From positions 310,001 through 374,000 of the forward strand of contig NZ_JAPDRA010000003.1 in assembly GCF_026013525.1 (NCBI RefSeq): a stretch of DNA of 64,000 nt. The letters are read 5' to 3'. Source of the stretch: Sphingomonas canadensis (GTDB taxonomy: Bacteria; Pseudomonadota; Alphaproteobacteria; Sphingomonadales; Sphingomonadaceae). Under the pieces are notes generated by a model. That model saw only the letters and a list, made by a program, of their open reading frames with translations. It had not been told where the DNA came from and ran no database searches. Positions within the stretch are counted from its first letter, which is position 1; each line of letters opens with the position of its first letter. The position numbers and the translations under genes were made by a program. Of this stretch, positions 57,643-64,000 are shown one piece after another.

Positions 57643-58007
57643 GCGAGGCGGCGTTCGACACCGGGATACTGCTCGACCTGCTGGCCGGGGTCGTTCCGGC
57701 GCAACGCGAGCTGGAACGCTTTCCGCGCCGCTACGTGAGCCGGCTGAGCTGGATCGAAGTCATGACCCGCGCGCTGCCCGAAGACGGCAACCGCGCCAAG
57801 GCGTTCCTGGACTATTTCTCGATCGTGGAGCTGAGCGAGGAGATTGCGCGCCGCGCCGCGGTGCTGCGGTCGGAGCGCCGCGGGCTCCCGGTCGCGGATG
57901 CGGTGATCCTGGCTTCGGCGCAGGTACACGGGCGCATCCTGGTGACACGGAATACCAAGGATTTTCCGGCAACACTGCCGGGCATTCGCGTGCCTTACAC
58001 GCTCTAG
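57639..58007 (+). CDS. PIN-domain (VapC-like) ribonuclease toxin
   Basis: A 122-residue PIN-domain protein, the catalytic toxin of a VapBC-type module. The conserved acidic residues appear in AAFDTGILLDLLAG (first Asp), RLSWIEVMTRAL (Glu), PVADAVILASAQVHG (Asp) and TRNTKDF (last Asp). VapC toxins cut tRNA or rRNA. It starts with an ATGA overlap and ends only 9 bases before glmS, so it may be read together with glmS. The module appears inserted between glmU and glmS. Confidence 0.88.
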   Translation: MSEAAFDTGILLDLLAGVVPAQRELERFPRRYVSRLSWIEVMTRALPEDGNRAKAFLDYFSIVELSEEIARRAAVLRSERRGLPVADAVILASAQVHGRILVTRNTKDFPATLPGIRVPYTL

Positions 58008-58016
58008 GGGAAGCAT

Positions 58017-59840
58017 ATGTGCGGGATCGTGGGGATCATCGGCGGGGAAGAGGTTTCGGAGCGGCTGTTCGACGCGCTGAAGCGGCTCGAATATCGCGGC
58101 TATGATTCCGCCGGGATCGCGACGATCCATGACGGCGCGATCGAGCGGCGCCGGGCGGAGGGCAAGCTCGCCAACCTGGGCCGCGAGCTGCGCGACGAGC
58201 CGCTGCCCGGCACGGTGGGCATCGCGCACACGCGCTGGGCGACGCACGGCGCCCCCACCACCTCCAACGCGCATCCGCACGCCACCGGCGAGGTGGCGCT
58301 GGTCCACAACGGCATCATCGAGAATTTCAAGCCGCTGCGCGACGCGCTGCTGGCCAAGGGCCGCCATTTCGACAGCCAGACCGACACCGAGGTGGTGGCC
58401 CATCTGGTGAGCGAGAAGGTGGAGGCCGGCGTCGATCCGGTGACCGCGGTGCGCGAGGTGCTGCCGGCGCTGCACGGCGCCTTTGCGCTGGCCATCGTCT
58501 TCCGCCGCCATCCGGAGCTGCTGATCGGCGCGCGGCTCGGCTCGCCGCTGGTGGTGGGCTATGGCGAGGGCGAGACCTATCTCGGCTCCGACGCGCTGGC
58601 GCTGGCGCCGCTCACCCGCCGCATCTCGTACCTTGAGGAAGGCGACTGGGTGGTCCTCACCCGCGAAGGCGCGCAGGTCTATGACCGCGAGAACAATCCG
58701 GTCACGCGGCCGATCGTCGATTCGGGCGTCTCGGGCCAGCTCATCGACAAGGGCAACCACCGCCACTTCATGCAGAAGGAGATCTATGAGCAGCCGGTGG
58801 TGGTGGCGCAGACGCTGCGTTCCTACCTCAGCCGCATCGACGCGCGCGTATCGCTGCCGATCCCCGAGTTCGATCTGGGCGCGATCCGGCGCGTAACCAT
58901 CGTCGCGTGCGGCACCAGCTATTACGCCGGCATGGTCGCCAAATACTGGTTCGAGCAGTTCGCGCGCGTGCCGGTGGATTTGGATTTCGCGTCGGAGTTC
59001 CGGTATCGCGCGCCGGTGATGGAGGATGGCGGGCTGGCGCTGTTCATCAGCCAGTCGGGCGAGACGGCGGACACGCTGGCGGCGCTGCGCCACGCACGCG
59101 GCGAGGGGCAGAAGATCGCGGTGGTGGTCAACGTGCCCTCGTCCACCATGGCGCGCGAATCCGATCTGCTGCTGCCCACCCACGCCGGGCCGGAGATCGG
59201 CGTTGCATCGACCAAGGCCTTCGCCTGCCAGCTTGCGGTGCTTGCCGCGCTGGCCGCCAATCTGGCGCGGGCCAAGGGGAGGCTGAGCCCCGAGGAGGAG
59301 CGCGACATCGTCCGCCACCTGGAGGAGACGCCCGCCGCGCTCAACGCCGCGCTGGCCAATGATCCGGCGATCGAGGCGATGGCGCATGTGATCGCGGGCG
59401 CGCGCGACGTGCTCTACCTGGGCCGCGGCACCGATTACCCGCTGGCGCTGGAGGGCGCGCTGAAGCTCAAGGAGATCAGCTATATCCATGCCGAGGGCTA
59501 TGCCGCGGGCGAGATGAAGCACGGCCCCATCGCGCTGATCGACGAGAACGTACCGGTGATCGTCATCGCCCCTTCCGGTCCGCTGTTCGAGAAGACCGTT
59601 TCGAACATGCAGGAGGTCCAGGCGCGCGGCGGCAAGGTTGTGCTGATCAGCGACGCGGAGGGAATCGCCCAGGCGGGCGAAGGCTGTCTGGCGACGATCG
59701 AGATGCCCAAGGTCCATCCGTTGATCGCGCCGCTGGTCTATGCGGTGCCGGTGCAGCTTCTGGCCTATCATGTCGCGGTGGCGAAGGGCACGGACGTGGA
59801 CCAGCCGCGCAACCTCGCGAAATCGGTGACGGTGGAATAG
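58017..59840 (+). CDS. glmS: Glutamine-fructose-6-phosphate aminotransferase (isomerizing)
   Basis: A 607-residue GlmS, first enzyme of hexosamine synthesis. The N-terminal Cys of MCGIVGIIGG becomes the glutaminase nucleophile after Met removal; RWATHGAP and the HNGIIENF segment follow. Two SIS domains form the isomerase, with TIVACGTSYYAGMVA, ISQSGETADTLAAL and, at the end, KGTDVDQPRNLAKSVTVE, the conserved C-terminal lid. Length is normal (E. coli 609). The GGGGAAG before the ATG lies within the toxin stop region. No glmS ribozyme is present. Confidence 0.97.
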   Translation: MCGIVGIIGGEEVSERLFDALKRLEYRGYDSAGIATIHDGAIERRRAEGKLANLGRELRDEPLPGTVGIAHTRWATHGAPTTSNAHPHATGEVALVHNGIIENFKPLRDALLAKGRHFDSQTDTEVVAHLVSEKVEAGVDPVTAVREVLPALHGAFALAIVFRRHPELLIGARLGSPLVVGYGEGETYLGSDALALAPLTRRISYLEEGDWVVLTREGAQVYDRENNPVTRPIVDSGVSGQLIDKGNHRHFMQKEIYEQPVVVAQTLRSYLSRIDARVSLPIPEFDLGAIRRVTIVACGTSYYAGMVAKYWFEQFARVPVDLDFASEFRYRAPVMEDGGLALFISQSGETADTLAALRHARGEGQKIAVVVNVPSSTMARESDLLLPTHAGPEIGVASTKAFACQLAVLAALAANLARAKGRLSPEEERDIVRHLEETPAALNAALANDPAIEAMAHVIAGARDVLYLGRGTDYPLALEGALKLKEISYIHAEGYAAGEMKHGPIALIDENVPVIVIAPSGPLFEKTVSNMQEVQARGGKVVLISDAEGIAQAGEGCLATIEMPKVHPLIAPLVYAVPVQLLAYHVAVAKGTDVDQPRNLAKSVTVE

Positions 59841-59848
59841 GGGCGTCT

Positions 59849-59868
59849 TCGGCTTCGCGTAAAGCCGA
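59849..59868 (+). other. Short hairpin after glmS
   Basis: TCGGCTT (59849-59855) and AAGCCGA (59862-59868) form a perfect 7-bp stem with a 6-base loop, 8 bases after the glmS stop codon, directly followed by a larger hairpin. Confidence 0.5.
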
Positions 59869-59869
59869 G

Positions 59870-59939
59870 CCGGCCCGCTCCCCCACCCGGCCACCCAACC
59901 TCAGTATCTTATGGGTGGCCGGGCGAAGGAGCGGGCCGG
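59870..59939 (+). terminator. Two-tier long hairpin after glmS
   Basis: Outer arms CCGGCCCGCTCC (59870-59881) and GGAGCGGGCCGG (59928-59939) are perfect 12-bp complements. Inside them, CCCGGCCACCCA (59886-59897) and TGGGTGGCCGGG (59912-59923) form a second perfect 12-bp stem with a 14-base AT-rich loop. No T-run follows. It may end transcription, protect glmS mRNA, or be a mobile hairpin element; the type given is the most conservative choice. Confidence 0.45.
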
Positions 59940-60045
59940 TGCGGCGCTCGTGTCAGACCGCTGAATCAGCCGCTGGCGATACGGAAGTTTCCTAGGCGCG
60001 GCGGGGCCGTGTCTTTCCTAGGTTCGGCCGACCGACCCGGGGGAC

Positions 60046-61368
60046 ATGAGTTTGAAGGCCGAGATTCTCGCGCGCTACGCCGATCGCCAGCTTCCGCGCT
60101 ACACCAGCTATCCCACCGCACCGCATTTCACCGCGGAAATAGATGCGGCGACGCATCGCGCCTGGCTGGCGGCGCTGCCCGCGGACGATCCGGTGTCGCT
60201 ATACCTCCATCTGCCCTTCTGCCGGGCGATGTGCTGGTATTGCGGCTGCAACACCAGCGTCACCACGCGCGAGGAACCGGTGCTGCGCTACCTCGACAGC
60301 CTGGAGCGTGAGATCGCCTGGGTCGCCGATGCCGCGCCGGCCGGGCTGCCGGCGGCGCATGTCCATTTCGGCGGCGGCACGCCCAGCCTGATCCCGCCGG
60401 ACCGCTTCGTGGCGCTGATGCGCCTGCTGCGCGATCGCTTCCGCCTGACCGGCGACGCCGAGGTGGCGATCGAGATCGACCCGCGCACGCTGGACGAGGC
60501 GATGGTGGCCGCGCTGGCCGAAGGCGGGGTGAACCGCGCCAGCCTGGGCGTGCAGAGCTTCGATCCCGCCGTGCAGCGCGCGATCAACCGCGTGCAGAGC
60601 CTGGGCCAGACGCATGAGGCCGTCACGCGGCTGCGCGCGGCCGGCATCAACGGGCTGAGCTTCGACCTGATCTATGGCCTGCCGCACCAGACCACCGGTT
60701 CGTGCCGCGAGACCGCGCTGGCGGCGGCGGCGCTGGGGCCGGATCGCCTGTCGGTGTTCGGCTATGCCCATGTCCCCGGCTTCAAGCAGCACCAGCGCCG
60801 GATCGACGAGGCCGCGCTGCCCGGCGCGCGCGAGCGCTTCGAGCAGGCCGAGGCGATCGCCGAGGTGCTGGCGGACGCGGGCTATGTGCGCATCGGGCTC
60901 GATCACTTCGCCCGGCCGGAGGATGCGCTGGCGCGCGCCTTTGCCGAGGGGCGGATGCACCGCAATTTCCAGGGCTATACCACCGATGCCTGCGCCACGC
61001 TGATCGGCTTCGGCGCCTCCTCGATCGGGCGGCTGCCGCAGGGCTACCTCCAGAATGCGCCGCGCGTGCCCGACTATCAGGCGCGCGTGGCCGAGCAGGG
61101 TTCCGCGGTGGTGCGCGGCTGCCGCTTCCAGGGCGAGGACCTGACCCGCGCGGCGATCATCGAGCGGCTGATGTGCGACTATCGCGCCGACATGGACGGG
61201 CTGAAGCCGCCCGAGGAACTGGCGGAGCTGGAATCCGACGGGCTGGTGCGGCGCGAGGGCAATGTGGTCGCGATTCCCGATGATGCGCGGCCGCTGGTTC
61301 GCGTGGTGGCGGCGGCGTTCGACGAATATCTGGGGCGTGGCCAGGCGCGTCACAGCCGGGCGGTGTAG
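60046..61368 (+). CDS. hemN: Oxygen-independent coproporphyrinogen III oxidase
   Basis: A 440-residue radical-SAM enzyme. It decarboxylates coproporphyrinogen III to protoporphyrinogen IX without oxygen in haem synthesis. The cluster motif is LPFCRAMCWYCGC, with the three Cys of CxxxCxxC plus one more; HFGGGTPSL, IEIDPRTL, GVQSFDPAVQRAINRVQS and SFDLIYGLPHQT are the classical HemN blocks (the GVQ-F segments separate it from HemW). The C-terminal HemN domain is present. Its ATG follows GGGGGAC. Two TTTCCTAGG repeats lie upstream; no FNR box is seen. Confidence 0.93.
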   Translation: MSLKAEILARYADRQLPRYTSYPTAPHFTAEIDAATHRAWLAALPADDPVSLYLHLPFCRAMCWYCGCNTSVTTREEPVLRYLDSLEREIAWVADAAPAGLPAAHVHFGGGTPSLIPPDRFVALMRLLRDRFRLTGDAEVAIEIDPRTLDEAMVAALAEGGVNRASLGVQSFDPAVQRAINRVQSLGQTHEAVTRLRAAGINGLSFDLIYGLPHQTTGSCRETALAAAALGPDRLSVFGYAHVPGFKQHQRRIDEAALPGARERFEQAEAIAEVLADAGYVRIGLDHFARPEDALARAFAEGRMHRNFQGYTTDACATLIGFGASSIGRLPQGYLQNAPRVPDYQARVAEQGSAVVRGCRFQGEDLTRAAIIERLMCDYRADMDGLKPPEELAELESDGLVRREGNVVAIPDDARPLVRVVAAAFDEYLGRGQARHSRAV

Positions 61369-61384
61369 GCGGGCCGAACCCGGA

Positions 61385-61738
61385 TTAGCCCGCCAGCATC
61401 CGCTCCAGCATCGCCGCCACCTCGGCCTCGCGATAGGGCTTGCCGATCAGGCGGCTGCGGTCGCCCATGCCCTCGGGCGGCGATCCATAGCCGCTGGCGA
61501 AGGCGAAGGGCACGCCGCGCGCGGCCAGCGTCTCCGCCACCGCGGTGCTGCGCTCGCCGCCCAGGTTGATGTCCAGGATCGCGGCGTCCAGCGCCTCGGT
61601 GCGCGCCAGCTCCAGCCCCTCGGCCAGCCGGCTGGCCGGCCCCACGGGCTCATAGCCGAGCGATTCGAGCAGATCCTCCAGGCACATCGCCACCACCGGC
61701 TCGTCCTCGACCACCAGGATGCGGCGGCGCGCGCTCAT
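61385..61738 (-). CDS. Single-domain response regulator
   Basis: A 117-residue stand-alone receiver domain. The acidic pocket is VVEDEPVV near residue 8, the phospho-acceptor Asp is in [10 protein letters not shown], and the conserved Lys is in [11 protein letters not shown]. It has no output domain, so it must act by protein contact or as a phosphate sink. The ATG at 61738 overlaps the stop of the HWE kinase gene (ATGA), so the kinase is its probable partner. Such pairs often feed general stress or cell-cycle pathways in alphaproteobacteria. Confidence 0.9.
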   Translation of the reverse strand: MSARRRILVVEDEPVVAMCLEDLLESLGYEPVGPASRLAEGLELARTEALDAAILDINLGGERSTAVAETLAARGVPFAFASGYGSPPEGMGDRSRLIGKPYREAEVAAMLERMLAG

Positions 61739-63909
61739 TCGGGAACCTCGGGCAGCGGCGCGTCCACGGTACACACCAGCCCTTCGGGCACGAAATCGAT
61801 CTTCACGCTGCCGCCCAGTTCGGCGGAAAGGCCGCGCTCGATCATCCGCGTGCCGAAGCCGCGGCGCGACGGCGGCGCGACGGGCGGGCCGCCATGCTCG
61901 CTCCAGGTCAGGTGCAGGCGCGGCCCGCCCCGGGCGTCGATGCGTTCCCAGCGGATCGCGACATGGCCCTGCGGCTGCGACAGCGCGCCATGCTTGACCG
62001 CGTTGGTCGCCAGCTCATGGATCGCGAGCGCCAGGCTGATCGCGGTCTTGGGAGCCAGGATCAGGTCCGGCCCCTCGATCACGAAACGGCCCGCGCCGCC
62101 GCCATGGGGCGCCACCGCATCGCCGATGATCCGCGACATCGGTACGGGCGCCCACAGCTCGCGGGTGAGCAGGTTGTGCGCTTCGGAGAGCGCGGCGAGC
62201 CGCCCCTCGAACGCCCGGCGTGCCGCCACCGGATCGCTGCCGCCCTTGAAGGTCTGCTGGGCGATGCCCTGCACGATCGCGAGCGTGTTCTTCACGCGAT
62301 GGTTCAGCTCGTCGATCAGCAGCCTCAGGTGGCTCTCGGCGCGTTTCGCCTCGGTCATGTCGCGTCCAATCGCGTGGAGCCCGATTGGGTTCCCTGATTC
62401 GTCGTAGACGAGGTGCGAATTGGTCTCCCAGATCAGCTCGCTGCCGTCCTTCGCATGCACCGTCACGGTCAGGCGGGTCGATCCGCCCTCGCGCAGCTTT
62501 TGCTCCAGCGCGGCGCGCGATCGCACGAAATGGTCTGGCTCCATGAACTCGGCGATCGAATGGCCGATCACCTCATCCTCGGTATAGCCGAGCGCCGCGA
62601 GCACCGCGGGATTCACCGAGGTCAGCCGCTGGTCCAGCGTGGTGGTGACCAGGAAGTCGTTGGTCTGTTCGAAGATGGTCCGGAACCGCGCCTCGCTCGC
62701 GCGCAGCTCCTCCTCGGCCCGCTTGCGCTCGGTTACGTCGAACGAGACGCCGACGAAGCGGCTCGGCCGGTCGTCGCCGTAATCGATGCGGACGCCGTGG
62801 CTTTGCAGCCAGCGTTCCTCCCCGGTGTCGGCGCGGCGGATGCGATATTCGATGGCATAGGGCTCGCCCGCCTCGAAACAGCGCTGGGTGGTGATCCGCA
62901 CGCGCTCGCGGTCTTCGGGGCGGATGCGGGCGAACCACTGCTCCACCGTGCCGCGCAGTCCCGGCTCGCGCGGCATGCCGAGCAGGTCGAAGCGGTTGGG
63001 CGACCACGCGCCCTCCATCGTCGCCAGGTCCAGCTCCCAGGTCGCCATGCCGGCGCCCTCGATGGCCAGGCGCAGCGTCTCCTCGCTCTGGCGCAGCGCC
63101 TGTTCGGATATCCGGCGATTGGTGATGTCCAGCGTCACCGCCAGCACGCCGAACGGCTCCCCGTCCGGGCGCCGCATCACCGATACGGAGTTGTTCACCC
63201 ACACGATGCCGCCGTCCTTGCGGATGTAGCGTTTCTCATGGGTGTAGGGCGTGCCGTCGCGCACCGCGCGTTCGAACAGCGGCACGTTGCGAACCAGATC
63301 GTCGGGGTGGGTGATCGATTGCATCGTCCGGCCGAGCAGCTCCGCGCGGCTCCATCCCGCGATCGCGCAGAAACGGTCGTTGACCAGCGTGAAGCGGCCT
63401 TCGAGATCGACCTGGCCGAAGCCTGCGGTGGATTGGTTGATGAAGGCGGAAAGCTGTGCCTCGCGCTCGCGCAGCGCCAGCTCGGCCTCCTTGGCTTCGG
63501 TGATGTCGTGCGCCACGCCGATGAAGCCGATGTGGTTGCCGGCGGTGTCCCAGCGCGGCTGCGACGTGGAATGCAGCCAGCGCCACGCGCCGTCCTTGCG
63601 CCGGTAGCGGCCGATCAGCTCGAAACCGCGCAGGCTCGTCTCGCCCGCGATCGATTCGGCGACGATGCGCGCCACATCGCCGGGATGGATGATCTCGCGC
63701 CAGTCGAAATCCAGCGCCTCCTGATAGCTTACGCCCAGGAACTCGACATAGGCGCGGTTGACGAAGCTGCGCCGCCGGTCGAGCTGCGTGACCCAAACCG
63801 CCACGGGAGCGCTGTCAGCGATGGCGCGGAATTCGTCCGGCCCCGGCGGCCATGGCGCGGTGGCGGGGACGCCGCCGCTGCGGCCGTCTTCTGGGGAGCG
63901 GGACGGCAT
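61735..63909 (-). CDS. HWE-family histidine kinase with four PAS domains
   Basis: A 724-residue soluble sensor kinase. Four PAS domains can be counted at about residues 24-145, 148-270, 272-400 and 402-520, each ending with a DITEAK/DITNRR/DVTERK/DMTEAK junction. The kinase core is of the HWE type: [18 protein letters not shown] with the phospho-acceptor His, [13 protein letters not shown] and the characteristic WSEHGG. No membrane segment is visible, so the signal is cytosolic. No LOV cysteine motif is seen in any PAS. It is followed by a single-domain response regulator in an ATGA overlap. Confidence 0.92.
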   Translation of the reverse strand: MPSRSPEDGRSGGVPATAPWPPGPDEFRAIADSAPVAVWVTQLDRRRSFVNRAYVEFLGVSYQEALDFDWREIIHPGDVARIVAESIAGETSLRGFELIGRYRRKDGAWRWLHSTSQPRWDTAGNHIGFIGVAHDITEAKEAELALREREAQLSAFINQSTAGFGQVDLEGRFTLVNDRFCAIAGWSRAELLGRTMQSITHPDDLVRNVPLFERAVRDGTPYTHEKRYIRKDGGIVWVNNSVSVMRRPDGEPFGVLAVTLDITNRRISEQALRQSEETLRLAIEGAGMATWELDLATMEGAWSPNRFDLLGMPREPGLRGTVEQWFARIRPEDRERVRITTQRCFEAGEPYAIEYRIRRADTGEERWLQSHGVRIDYGDDRPSRFVGVSFDVTERKRAEEELRASEARFRTIFEQTNDFLVTTTLDQRLTSVNPAVLAALGYTEDEVIGHSIAEFMEPDHFVRSRAALEQKLREGGSTRLTVTVHAKDGSELIWETNSHLVYDESGNPIGLHAIGRDMTEAKRAESHLRLLIDELNHRVKNTLAIVQGIAQQTFKGGSDPVAARRAFEGRLAALSEAHNLLTRELWAPVPMSRIIGDAVAPHGGGAGRFVIEGPDLILAPKTAISLALAIHELATNAVKHGALSQPQGHVAIRWERIDARGGPRLHLTWSEHGGPPVAPPSRRGFGTRMIERGLSAELGGSVKIDFVPEGLVCTVDAPLPEVPE

Positions 63910-64000
63910 TGGGTGCCGAACCTAGCCGTTGCGAACCAGGAAGCAACGGCGAAATTATTGATGCTTAACGTTTTTCAAGCTTGTCGCGGGGGCCGAGCAT

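Noticed and set aside
57960..58016. A glmS ribozyme before glmS
   Set aside because: Only 9 bases separate the toxin stop codon from the glmS start codon, and glmS ribozymes belong to Gram-positive bacteria. There is no room for one.
59940..60045. An Fnr box for hemN
   Set aside because: hemN genes are often under Fnr control, but no TTGAT-N4-ATCAA-like sequence is present in this gap.
63910..64000. A minus-strand gene tail ending at 63965 (frame reads LGPRDKLEKR then stop)
   Set aside because: Only 12 codons are inside the window, so the frame could be open by chance. Nothing else in the last 90 bases can be assigned.
1..64000. CRISPR arrays, insertion sequences, prophage genes, integrases, tRNA or rRNA genes
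   Set aside because: I saw no regularly spaced repeats, no transposase- or integrase-like proteins, and no tRNA-like cloverleaf or rRNA sequence.

Overview
The window is very GC-rich (clear exceptions are short AT-rich promoter stretches) and codes densely on both strands. The gene content points to an alphaproteobacterium of the order Sphingomonadales: TonB-dependent receptors with an IVVTGSR-type N-terminal motif next to catabolic genes, a DUF2794 protein, a DUF3333-type PstA, an HWE histidine kinase, and the HprK-related kinase / PqqD-like / nucleotidyltransferase set. This assignment rests on gene content alone. I see no tRNA, rRNA, CRISPR array, insertion sequence or prophage, and no gene-free stretch longer than about 300 bases.

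Layout. (1) 1-2677: the 3' end of an AprA/fumarate-reductase-like flavoprotein, a 2x[4Fe-4S] ferredoxin and a Tat-exported sulfatase. (2) 2793-12552: a divergent LysR regulator and D-malate/tartrate dehydrogenase, then a periplasmic metallo-beta-lactamase-fold enzyme, a TonB-dependent receptor, a DctA dicarboxylate symporter and a large unknown secreted protein. Together these look like an uptake and oxidation unit for a C4 hydroxy-acid or a conjugate of one. (3) 12615-14144: an SGNH-like esterase fused to a LamG-like domain. (4) 14279-32840: a second TonB-dependent receptor, then a 13-gene operon in which almost every gene overlaps the next (RpiR regulator, class III aminotransferase, Tat-lipoprotein peptide-binding protein, M81/MlrC-like peptidase, DppBCDF-type importer, S9 peptidase, symporter, M20 amidohydrolase, 3-oxoacid CoA-transferase A and B). 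Both the receptor and the operon are preceded by two copies of an AACAAATG(T)TG motif exactly 31 bp apart. This looks like one RpiR-controlled regulon for import and breakdown of a peptide or amide, possibly one containing a beta-amino acid.

(5) 32929-36582: small secreted protein, SDR dehydrogenase, polytopic membrane protein, DUF2794 protein, serine acetyltransferase. (6) 36715-40122: peroxide defence (ahpC, ahpF, oxyR) with a TTGAT-N4-ATCAA box upstream. (7) 40119-44814: ParDE-type toxin-antitoxin pair, moaE-moaD, pgsA, an LplT-like transporter, a 56-residue membrane protein and an orphan LacI regulator. (8) 44916-52114: phosphate regulon phoR-pstSCAB-phoU-phoB on the minus strand with a Pho-box half-site at the phoR stop codon. 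(9) 52176-55230: Tat-secreted small protein, PqqD-like protein, HprK-related kinase, nucleotidyltransferase and lipoprotein, an uncharacterised modification-like set. (10) 55244-59840: phosphoglycolate phosphatase-like HAD, glmU, a PIN-domain toxin-antitoxin pair and glmS. (11) 60046-63909: hemN and a four-PAS HWE histidine kinase with a single-domain response regulator.

The two most unusual items are the RpiR-linked 13-gene operon with its paired 31-bp-spaced operators, and the HprK/PqqD/nucleotidyltransferase set.
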